DNA of 15,547 nt. Origin: Cryoendolithus antarcticus. Lineage: Eukaryota > Ascomycota > Dothideomycetes > Cladosporiales > Cladosporiaceae. Numbering within the stretch: position 1 is the stretch's first letter; every line of letters begins with the position of its first letter. This document shows positions 1 to 7,643 of this stretch, in pieces. A model generated the notes under the pieces. That model was not told the DNA's origin. It saw only the letters and a program-made list of their open reading frames with translations, and did not search any database. The DNA lies in assembly GCA_002077065.1 (NCBI GenBank), contig NAJO01000134.1:1-15547 (forward strand). The letters are read 5' to 3'. The position numbers and the translations under genes were made by a program.

Positions 1-121
1 GCGTTTAGAGTGGTCAAGGTGCTTTGCCGACTTTCATAAGACCCGCTATTACATTGCGTCAGCAAGCCAGTACAGTAGATCCTGGGATCCATGTGGGTAA
101 CGTAAGTCGCAAGTATATATG

Positions 122-130
122 TATATAAAA
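122..130 (+). promoter_or_regulatory. TATA box of the secreted-protein gene
   Basis: A TATATAAAA element lies 85 bases upstream of the ATG at 207, inside a short alternating TA-rich run (113-130). The spacing fits a fungal core promoter with a 5' leader of roughly 30-60 bases. It is the only convincing TATA box next to a gene start in this window, so this gene may be inducible rather than constitutive. That last point is inference from the general behaviour of TATA-containing fungal promoters. Confidence 0.55.
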
Positions 131-206
131 ACGAACAGGTGCACGACGCTCTTGCAGAAAGTTGTCAAATCCCATTGTTCAGCCTTGAGACGCCATCCTG
201 AACAAA

Positions 207-1169
207 ATGGCAAAATATAAGACCTTCGTACTACTTGCGGCGGTTGCGTCTGCCCAACGTACCGATCCATCGCTTACTGAAGCACGGATTGCTCTGTCTA
301 TCGGGGAGGAACTCACCTTCGAACCCTCAACAGATTACGCCTGCCAGTGGGCAGTCCTAGAGTACTTTGACAACTCGACGCAATTCATCGACCTAGCTTC
401 CAATTTGACATGCATACAAGACGAGCAGAATGTATCTTCAACCCTCCGGCTGGTTTTCGGCCATAATGTGGCGCCAGGAAATGCCTCCGTGCTTGTTCAA
501 TGTCAGAGTCCTCTGACATTTGAATTCTTCGTCGGGAATAGATCTATTGCAACTACCATGACCACTTCGCTTTACAGTCTATGTGACAATAACGCCGATG
601 CTATCTCGGGAATGTCCGACTCCGACCATGCGGGTTTCGCACCTAGCGAAGTCCAAGCGCTGCCCTCGTCAGGGTTTGCCTCCTCCAAGCCAGAGAGCGG
701 TTTTGACAGCTCGCTTTCGAACAGCTGGTCCACCATAGCAACTCGGCCATCCTCGATGGCCGGATCGCCCACCTCAGGCACACAAACATCACTACACTAT
801 CCAAGCGCATTTCTTCCACAGTTTCAGACGCGATACTCGAGCCTAGCCTCTCTTGCCGGTGACAGACCAGTTCCCACTGCGGCGGTCGCAAGCATCGTAC
901 ACTACGCACCGATTGCCAATCTTTCTTCCCAGATGTCTCTGTCTAGCGGAGTGAGACCTTCTGCCTACAGTATCCCTGATAGTGAGACTACAGCGAACAA
1001 CAACGTTCCTGGCTCACAGGTGGTGACTGCCTCTACGCCAGACCAAGACCCTATCGAATCAGCTGGAACGAACCCAGATTCCTTAACTCCATCGTCCTCC
1101 ATCGCTCGTGGCAACGTTACAGCGGTCACGGAACAATCACCATCGACCACTTGTTCTTGTGCTTTGTAG
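207..1169 (+). CDS. Secreted Ser/Thr-rich glycoprotein (hypothetical)
   Basis: This is an intronless 320-residue protein. Residues 1-17 form a typical signal peptide: a Lys-containing N-terminus, the hydrophobic core FVLLAAVA, and an A-S-A-Q cleavage context. Residues about 24-115 look like a compact, beta-rich ectodomain with Cys at 46, 69 and 99. N-glycosylation sequons occur at N56, N66, N75, N92 and N111. After Cys126 the chain becomes a long, low-complexity Ser/Thr/Pro/Ala stretch (about 130-315), probably O-mannosylated and extended, with further sequons at N238 and N303. The protein ends in T-T-C-S-C-A-L, with no hydrophobic tail, so neither a GPI signal nor a transmembrane anchor is present. 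It is therefore probably released, or held in the wall by other means. I do not recognise a named family. The ATG is chosen because the signal peptide begins there and a TATA box lies 85 bases upstream. A missed 3' intron leading to an anchor cannot be excluded. Confidence 0.8.
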   Translation: MAKYKTFVLLAAVASAQRTDPSLTEARIALSIGEELTFEPSTDYACQWAVLEYFDNSTQFIDLASNLTCIQDEQNVSSTLRLVFGHNVAPGNASVLVQCQSPLTFEFFVGNRSIATTMTTSLYSLCDNNADAISGMSDSDHAGFAPSEVQALPSSGFASSKPESGFDSSLSNSWSTIATRPSSMAGSPTSGTQTSLHYPSAFLPQFQTRYSSLASLAGDRPVPTAAVASIVHYAPIANLSSQMSLSSGVRPSAYSIPDSETTANNNVPGSQVVTASTPDQDPIESAGTNPDSLTPSSSIARGNVTAVTEQSPSTTCSCAL

Positions 1170-2753
1170 AACAGTCCACAATCTATCGCTGTCTGAGAAG
1201 AATCGAGGCGTACAAGGAGCGCATCCGAGATAGAGGATCTCGGCTACCGTCTACGGTCGACGTTATTTGACATAAGAAATCGACCAAGGAGGAGACGGTC
1301 AATCGCGCAGCGTCTCCGTTCTCCGGTCAATGTGAGATCGCGTTTCGTCAATATCAGGAATTCGAATCATGCAATCAGCCCGGTAATCCGGGTCCATATG
1401 TAGGAAGCGGATCTGAAGCAGAGGTGGGCTGCATGCTGAAGTGGACATTAACGTTTCTTTACAGATGCGATTTTATACTCATTGACGTGAAACGTCGTGT
1501 AGAGTGCCTCGAATTTTGTCTCGATGTGAGAAGGGTTTCGTTATTTCTGGACGGGGCTTACTCGTGTGCTATGGGCGATAATTCTGCGGCCGACGATTCG
1601 GGACCTCTGTTCAAGTAGCCGACCAGATAATTCCCTGCATATCGTGGGGCTACCCATATCAATAGCAATGAGCAAGATCTTCTATTGTGGGAGCTGTCAC
1701 GTTGCAATCGACACTCTTGTGTCCCCCCCAGTGTCAATGTCATCTCACCGAGTGCTTGACTTGGTCAAGCAGGCGTCGCTCCATCGATCTCTATGCCGCT
1801 AAGATCTATCACACATCAACAGGGAGAAGTTCGCTAATTTATGGTCGTTTTGAACGAGGCGAGGTTGCTCCCGCTGCATTCGAACAAATTGTGCGAACCT
1901 TAGTAATGAATGTACGGTGGCGAGGAGGTTACGGCGGAAGTAACTTACTCAGGTAAGTTAGGCTAAGGTTCCGATACCAGCGGCAGTATTGTTAGGCCGT
2001 CAAGATTCATCACTCTTCAACAGGGACTCTGTCGTTGAATTCATGGATCTTCGAAAACAGGTCTGAAAGCAAGTCGGGCAATTTGAGCGGTAGCAATGCA
2101 ATCTCCCTCTCTTCCTGTCACATCATACAGACACATATATGCAGATAGTTTAGAAAGGGATGTCCGATCCAAGACGTAGCACTCGGAGCTACTTAGTTCG
2201 GTCTTCCGAATAGTCGTCGTGTTCCGCTCGTTTCAGACACAAAAATCTTGTCTATAACCACAGCGCAGTCTGCGGGTTGTCCAGAAATCGTCAATTTACT
2301 ACACATCAAGTTATCAGTGCTATCAAGTCTCTACCCGATATGACACAAGTGAGGCGCAGAATCCGCTCTGCCACTCACCCATCTCTCCCTTCATCTCAAT
2401 TCCTTTCACTTCGCACAGCGATACCAATTCTGGGGAGGATAGACGACGCGGTCCATCTGACGGTGGTCTCAAGGTGATCCAGCTTGTCCTTAGGACACAT
2501 TTTATTCGCGCATGGGGGATCTCTTGGCGGGTACTGTTGCACGGCCGCATGTCGGTGTTGTACACGAGGTCCGCAGAGCCCCCTCGGTCGGAAGCCGAGT
2601 GCGCCTAGCCATCGACACCTTCGACCACCTGAGACTATGTTGTAGTAGCGGGACACCGCTCCAAAAGTTTCGCCCGTGTCTCATTCCGGTCATATCTCTC
2701 ACTTTGGACACGCTTCGTTATATCAAATATTGGGCGGCGTGTATCAATGAGAA
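1170..2753. other. Long gene-poor interval
   Basis: No convincing gene was found. The longest plus-strand open stretch is about 116 codons, from just after the TGA at 1268-1270 to the stop at 1616-1618. It contains internal Met codons at 1424 and later but no recognisable domain, and a stretch this long is expected by chance in a window of this size. Several overlapping frames of 60-90 codons lie on both strands between 1558-1956 and 2277-2784. None has a recognisable motif or a clear splice-supported extension. The interval holds the 3' region of the secreted-protein gene and the upstream region of the glycosyltransferase gene, which are on the same strand. Small lineage-specific exons could be hidden here. 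Confidence 0.4.
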
Positions 2754-3789
2754 ATGGAGTGGTCGATACTGTTGGAATCGATGAAGATTGGCACGAGATG
2801 GAGGCGAGCGCACTCACTAGGGATTCTATCCTGTGTATTGCTCCTTGGCCTCTACGTTTTACACATTCCATATTGGTCGAATGAGACGACTAAGGCCATT
2901 GCTCCTGGCCGTTCTCCTCGCATTCCTCGAAAAGTATGGCAGACATGGTCGCAGGGTGCAGAGAGCGTTGACGATCCGGAGCTACGGGGGCTTATTCGAA
3001 CGTGGACGGCGCAAAACCCAGATTACCAATATGAGTGCATGACGGACGTCGCAGGCAAAAGATACGTTGAAGACAATTACATGCACCTGGACGAGCAGGT
3101 TGCAAATGTCTTCCGACGAATTGAAGATCCTGTTTTGCGAGCGGACTTCCTACGATACATTGTAATATTGAACGAAGGAGGCGTCTATACTGATATAGAT
3201 ACCGAATGCACACGGTCCATTGAAAGTTGGCTCTCGCCTGCTTATTCAGATACCATCGGCTGCGTTATCGGGGTTGAATACGACGCACGCGGCGGAGCTA
3301 GGGAGCATGGCTTCCCGGACGATATATCTCTGTGCCAGTGGACGTTCATGGCTGTGCGCAATCATCCAGTCCTACGCCACGTGGTACATCGCGTCACTAC
3401 TCGATTGCAAGATGTGTTTGGGGATCAGGGTGAAATCATCGCAGGTTTGGGACAGGATGTTGGGAATCTGACGGGTCCCGCGGTAGGTGCCATCCCCATC
3501 ACGAATGATGACTCGGTCTTTGCTGACTCTGAGATTTGCCTGCATATCGCAGATCTTTACCTCGGCAGTGTTTGAAAGCTTGTCAGAGCTGTCAGCAGCA
3601 CCTATCACGTCTGCTAACATAACATTACTTCGTGAACCCAGGCAGATCGGAGACGTTCTCATACTGCCGGTAAGCGCGTTTGGATCCGGTCAAGTGCACT
3701 CTGGAAGTAAGAGTTGGGGCAATGATGAACAGCTCATGTCTCATCGTTGGCACATGTCTTGGCGAGCCTCCCACGGGGTTGACTGGTGA
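2754..3789 (+). CDS. OCH1-like type II glycosyltransferase (Gly_transf_sug family)
   Basis: The spliced protein has 321 residues: exon 1 is 2754-3482, a 70-base intron is 3483-3552 (GTAGGT donor, GCTGAC branch site near 3522, CGCAG acceptor), and exon 2 is 3553-3789. A short basic cytoplasmic tail precedes a single signal anchor (about residues 21-40), giving the type II topology of Golgi glycosyltransferases. Family motifs appear in order: IPRKVWQTW (57-65), R129-x-D-F-L-R-Y (129-135), GGVYTDID (142-149) with the metal/nucleotide-sugar DXD at D147-D149, HPVL (204-207), then across the splice TGPA/IFTSAVF (240-250), and the C-terminal ILPVSAFGSGQVHSGS...SHRWHMSW. These match the OCH1/Gly_transf_sug group, which transfers mannose from GDP-mannose to N-glycans or sphingolipids. 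Fungi carry several paralogues, so the acceptor is not predictable. The ATG at 2781 (residue 10) is an alternative start that keeps the anchor. The gene appears intact. Confidence 0.92.
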
Positions 3790-4854
3790 GGAGGTGCTCT
3801 ACGACTCATACTTCCCACAATGGAATTACCAGCATACGCTGCACAGCCCGGTATACGTGAGGATACTCTCCAATCTAACAATCTGGCTAGCTCCGCTACG
3901 CGCGAATGGCAGCTGTGACAAAACCAGACCTCGCTCGAATGCATACGTCTTCACACATGGGTTTGCACTAGTTCCCATCCAGCCGTTCCATGAGTGAAAG
4001 TAGTGAGGTGATGCTAGAATACTGTGCTTGGATTTCCGGGTGTGAAATGAGGAACGGGTTTTTAGAGGAGGTAGGGTTTGCTTCCATCACAGACGATGCT
4101 ACAGCTCTTGTAGTTCCACGCTGGGTAAACTGATGGTACAAGCATTAGCCTCATCCGTGACCTCACTCCCTATAGACTGGTCGTCATCAATCTGCAAAGG
4201 TCCGGCGGCCGCGGCGTGAGTACGGAAGTAGTGATTGGCAATCAGGGACAGTAGTACACGTGAGTCATTGATGCAAAGTCGCCCTTCCACGAGACAGAAA
4301 CTTTTCCCCACGGTATGTTGAGGTCGGCGAAGAATGGGTACAAAGTCCGCTGCCTCCACTAATTAGCCCAGATACCATTTCCGACCCTTATTAAACACCC
4401 TGACCTATCTTCGTCGCCTAAGCTATCGTCAATGTGGGAGTGCGAAGAGTAGACCACAATTGTCCTTGACTGAGAAACACCCGTGTTCGTAGCCTCGCCG
4501 AACGCTCATGATTATGCCCCGCCGAAGTCATGCCAATGTGACGTCAGCCAGCCCACTTGTCTGCCCTGCCTTCGGCCGACTGCTCCACTCAGTGTCCCAG
4601 AATGCCGGTGGTCTTCAAACTCCCGGTGCCTTGAGCCGAATTAGCTACTGAGGTACGTGATGGATACATCGCACTTTCTGCTCCATACGGATATGCCTAT
4701 GATTGGTTATACAGTCTATCATTGAATGAAGTACCTTACGTGATATACGCAATCGAGACATTCTTATCCTCTCGGTTTGACATGGGGCATTCGGATTTCA
4801 GCTAGCAAGGGGCCACAGTAGTGGCACTGGGGAGGTCAGCAGCGCCGAATTCCA
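3790..4854. other. Gene-poor interval downstream of the glycosyltransferase
   Basis: No convincing gene was found. On the minus strand an 86-codon open frame (4099-4359) has reasonable protein-like composition, ending in a Ser/Glu/Leu-rich tail. It begins with GTG rather than ATG, directly after a TAATTAG that could serve as a splice acceptor, so it could be a terminal exon. No upstream exon could be found for it between 4360 and 4900. A plus-strand open stretch (3680-3997) overlaps the end of the glycosyltransferase gene in another frame and is treated as non-coding. The rest is anonymous sequence. Confidence 0.35.
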
Positions 4855-5221
4855 ATGCACAGTATTATCGAGAGATCGCCAATGGCACTTCCATGGTTAA
4901 TGCACACGGTCATACTGCTCCCTCTCGATCGGCTTGTAAGCAATTCTCTCGTCGATCATATAGCTACGGCAGAGAGTGCGCATGATTGACGGCTTCGTCA
5001 TCGAGAGTGAGGCACATCGCATCGATGACGAGTGACACGCCCTTGGAAACAGGACAGTCATCCACTGAAGTTGCTCGCACATGGCGGGTCCGCGATGGAG
5101 AAATGTCAGAATGACGACTCTTATCGGCGATCGTGTAATGGTAACGCGAAGACTCAACAAGTGCCTATCGCATGCGTAGTGTGTTATAAGCAGCAGGCAT
5201 AAATATCTTAGCCTATATTGC
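4855..5221 (+). other. Possible upstream exons of the 5222-5742 gene
   Basis: Several short plus-strand stretches look more protein-like than their surroundings but do not assemble cleanly. A 44-codon frame starts at the ATG at 4855 with a hydrophobic segment resembling a signal anchor, and contains a GTAAGC donor at 4936. A short frame containing MIDGFVIES starts at 4982 and has a GTGAGG donor at 5007. A third starts at the ATG at 5095. Linking the first two would need a 37-base intron (4936-4972), shorter than usual for filamentous fungi. The minus strand also has open frames here (4897-5259, 120 codons). I cannot decide which strand, if either, is coding. Confidence 0.2.
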
Positions 5222-5742
5222 ATGTCCCCATATGCATATTCCTGGATCATGCGGTCCATTTACATTGATGCTCTAGGCGACCACGAGAGCTACGAGACCG
5301 CTACTGACCTGTGCAGAGATCCGGTGCTTTGGACCACATCTGTGCGTCTTCGCTCCCGTCCCTGGCGCTTCAACAACCAGTTCCAGGTCTCCTTCCAGGG
5401 CCTACAGACAGCGACGTCCGTTAAGTACCCAGACCAGCAATGCAAGTGTTTCGAGCGCAGTAGGAGGTCGCTTTACTTCCTGTTCGATATCTCTGGACTA
5501 CGTAGGTCAGCCTCTGCGACCGATCCAGCTTGTAGAGCTGGGTAACAGCAGAGCTTTACATGCGTAATAGCGCAGGCAACACGCCTGTTCAGCCGCCCTC
5601 TTCCCATATGCTAGGACATCCTCCTACACCAATTTGGACGCAGCTCCCTACGAGTCAGATGAAGGACGTTAGGGTGCAGACCGTCCACCTAATGTCTGTG
5701 CAAGCGTATTGTCTATGTGAGCTATCTATGGTAGCGCCATGA
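5222..5742 (+). CDS. Probable two-exon gene, unknown family (5' end uncertain)
   Basis: From the ATG at 5222 the model gives 157 residues: exon 5222-5501, a 47-base intron at 5502-5548 (GTAGGT donor, AACAG acceptor), and exon 5549-5742. The stretch 5277-5501 has strongly coding-like codon use, with TTC, AAC, CAG, TAC and GAC preferred, unlike the flanks. It encodes an Arg/aromatic-rich, probably beta-rich segment, with Cys residues in a C-K-C pair, followed by SLYFLFDISGL. After the intron comes a Pro/Ser-rich tail with HPPTPIWTQLP. I recognise no domain. The first 30 or so residues are doubtful. CTGACCTGTGCAG at 5304-5316 is a good branch-plus-acceptor and may mark the true exon start, with the real 5' exons lying upstream. 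A 52-codon ORF (5739-5897) begins in an ATGA overlap with the stop codon and could be a further exon, but no intron restored its frame. Confidence 0.4.
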
Positions 5743-6329
5743 AAGGTGCGTTCAACTGGGAAGCTATCCCTTCGTCGGTGACCGTCAGAAGCGGATGCTA
5801 CCTGTCAAAATTTAGGACAATCCCACCCGGCGCTAGAAGTATGCACGATGGCAAAACGAAACTTAGAATGCTAGCTGAATTTGCTCCCGCACACTGATTG
5901 CGTGCCGAAACACTGCTGAGCACCTACTTGCGCTATACCTCCGCTGCCGTTCCGCCTCGCCAGCCCTCTCGCTCGCAGTGTCCTCGATACCCTGGTCGTC
6001 CGTAATTAAACACAGTACGAAGGGTTACGGACGTAGTGTGAGTATGATTACCCACGTACGTGCATGCCAAGCAGCGACGAAATTTGTCCTCGATTTTCAC
6101 AGGCGCTTTACCTATGCTTCGCCGAGGGCCATTGCCGATGTCTAATGGACGGAAAGCGAGTCATAGTCGTGTCACGGCTGTTGTATCGGCCGAAAATATG
6201 TACGAGGTTTGGCCAGCCTGTCACAAATACGTCACGTGACATGACGTTCATTCTTAAACATGTATCTATACCTGTAACTTAAGTAAGTCGACGCACGAGT
6301 TGATATATAGTAGATAATTGTTTATGATC
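5743..6329. other. Intergenic, no clear gene
   Basis: The first part holds the rest of a 52-codon plus-strand ORF (5739-5897), which has plausible composition but no recognised motif. A 72-codon plus-strand ORF at 6064-6282 contains several Cys residues and has no recognised domain. I see no splice link from it to the gene starting at 6330. The rest is probably the upstream region of that gene. An AT-rich TATATAG at 6303-6309 is only about 25 bases before the ATG, too close for a standard TATA box. Confidence 0.3.
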
Positions 6330-6943
6330 ATGGCGTCGGACCGTATAAATCATCAGCAGACGGACGTACGGGAGAAGAACCTCGCGAACCACCGCGATGA
6401 AATACAGGCGATGCTGTCTGCAAAGGATTTCGCGCCGAACAGTATGTTGTAAACGAGAGTCAGCTCATTCATCTCAATAACGATAGTATAGTAGTCCTAG
6501 GGACTCCGCTTGAGTTTTCCTCATACGACTCGGAAGATTATTCATGCGGTTTACGAACACCGATTCGCCCCGTAGCAAGCCCTTCACCGGATATTCCATC
6601 AGAAGACCGCCTCATAAGGAACACTACGAGCTCTAGCTCGGGGTCAAGCGACTACACAATCACATTAGAGCATGATAATATTGAAGACCGCGATGTATGT
6701 CTTGCTGGCATGCGGGCTAGTCACGAGATAAAGGACGCAGAGCGAAAGCTACAGGAAGCTATCAGAAGGCTAGAAACCAGGATTGACCTTATAGAGTCAT
6801 CCATGAGGGTAGAAGAGGTCGGTGTGAAAGTTCGAGGAAATAACACAGGCAGGGCGACAGGCAGGACCACAAGACACAATTGGCATGCCAAGAGCACGAA
6901 AAGGCCTGGTCTTAGACATCTGCCGAAAGTGTGCTACCGATAG
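6330..6943 (+). CDS. Spliced coiled-coil protein, unknown function
   Basis: Exon 1 runs 6330-6441 and encodes a polar, charged N-terminus beginning MASDRINHQQTDVREK. The unspliced frame stops at 6450-6452, but a perfect GTATGT donor at 6442 joins to acceptors at 6491, 6494 or 6500. All three restore the next frame, which is open to 6943. Exon 2 encodes an acidic, Ser-rich, probably disordered region and then a strongly helical, charged segment (ERKLQEAIRRLETRIDLIES, about 6739-6798) expected to form a coiled coil. This resembles the linker-coiled-coil layout of many fungal hypothetical proteins; no named family is recognised. The 3' end is ambiguous. Reading through gives a basic tail ending at 6943. 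Splicing out 6809-6860 (52 bases, GTAGAA to GACAG) or 6809-6848 would instead give a tail reading GPQDTIGMPRARKGLVLDIC, stopping at about 6950. The length is about 185-190 residues in the read-through model. It converges on a minus-strand open frame. Confidence 0.55.
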
Positions 6944-7643
6944 TCGATGAAAGTCTTACGCTGAGGGAGGCTAGTAAGCAGGAATGTCGATGGATCACGG
7001 CTAGATCGCTACCCTCCGACCATTTCAGTGTATAGCAGCCTCGTGCCTTATGGTACCACGACTGCTTCCTCCGACTTCGCCCCGCACCTGCCACATCTTC
7101 AACGAGACTCTTGTGTGATTGCCCGTTGGTCGAGTGGAGGATTTGCTCAACAAAGTGCCTCTCAATCGATATTTTGGCTATTTGATGAAAGGAGCTCGCT
7201 TTCTTGACAGCGTGCAGTACTTCAAGTGTATCGTCGTTTTTATATGTATTAGACTCTTTTTGTCGAGTGTAGTAAGGTCTAACTTGCACGCCTAGTCGTA
7301 TCAGACACTCGGCCTTATCAAAGCCAAGGCTCTGCCGGTATGCAAGGCGTACTGTAGTACACCAAAGAAGGACAATGGTAGCCAAGCAATCGTGGCCGTG
7401 ACCCACTCGGCCATGATGGTCATTAGCCATGACTCCCATAGGACCGTGCCGATGGGTTTGATAACTCGTATGGAGCTCATTCAATCTCAGATTCGGATCC
7501 ACGTACTTGACAGCCGCGGCGGTTCCAACTTCGCCCTCCACCATCCCACCCGAAATTCTTTTAGATCTACCGACTTTATTCTCAGTAATTAACTTAGATT
7601 CTACTTTACGGCTAGGCACATCTCGATTGAAAGTAGTAGACAA
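6912..7643 (-). CDS. Long minus-strand ORF, hypothetical protein
   Basis: An uninterrupted minus-strand frame of 243 codons is unlikely by chance in 15.5 kb of near-50% GC DNA, so I list it as a candidate gene. The upstream boundary codon at 7643 is TTG, not ATG. The first ATG lies at 7544, giving 210 residues. An upstream ATG in the same frame, near 7679, is separated from the ORF by a TAG, which itself sits in GTGCATAG, a possible splice acceptor. The product is basic, with a Gly/His-rich stretch, a hydrophobic segment (CLATIVLLWCTTVRLAY, possibly membrane-associated) and a charged helical part. I recognise no domain. It overlaps the convergent coiled-coil gene by 32 bases at the 3' ends. 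Codon use is not strongly biased, so the frame may still be non-coding. Confidence 0.35.
   Translation of the reverse strand: MSTTFNRDVPSRKVESKLITENKVGRSKRISGGMVEGEVGTAAAVKYVDPNLRLNELHTSYQTHRHGPMGVMANDHHGRVGHGHDCLATIVLLWCTTVRLAYRQSLGFDKAECLIRLGVQVRPYYTRQKESNTYKNDDTLEVLHAVKKASSFHQIAKISIERHFVEQILHSTNGQSHKSLVEDVAGAGRSRRKQSWYHKARGCYTLKWSEGSDLAVIHRHSCLLASLSVRLSSTIGSTLSADV

Noticed and set aside
572..909. Minus-strand open frames opposite the secreted Ser/Thr-rich protein
   Set aside because: They are antisense to a gene with a signal peptide, sequons and a promoter. Their sequences have no motifs.
1357..1373. Sequence resembling a tRNA B box (TTCGAATC)
   Set aside because: No acceptor stem, anticodon arm or A box could be placed around it.
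1424..1618. Open frame from 1424, part of a stop-to-stop stretch from 1271
   Set aside because: A stretch of about 116 codons is expected several times by chance here. No domain, promoter or splice evidence was found.
2512..2784. 90-codon plus-strand frame just before the glycosyltransferase
   Set aside because: It runs past the glycosyltransferase start in another frame, competes with minus-strand frames of similar length and has no recognisable feature.
3680..3997. 105-codon plus-strand frame at the end of the glycosyltransferase gene
   Set aside because: It overlaps exon 2 in another frame, and exon 2 clearly encodes the conserved family C-terminus. No motif is present in the alternative frame.
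4897..5259. 120-codon minus-strand frame
   Set aside because: Its composition is unremarkable, it competes with plus-strand fragments, and the interval contains a 10-base dyad that makes both strands look similar. Unresolved rather than supported.
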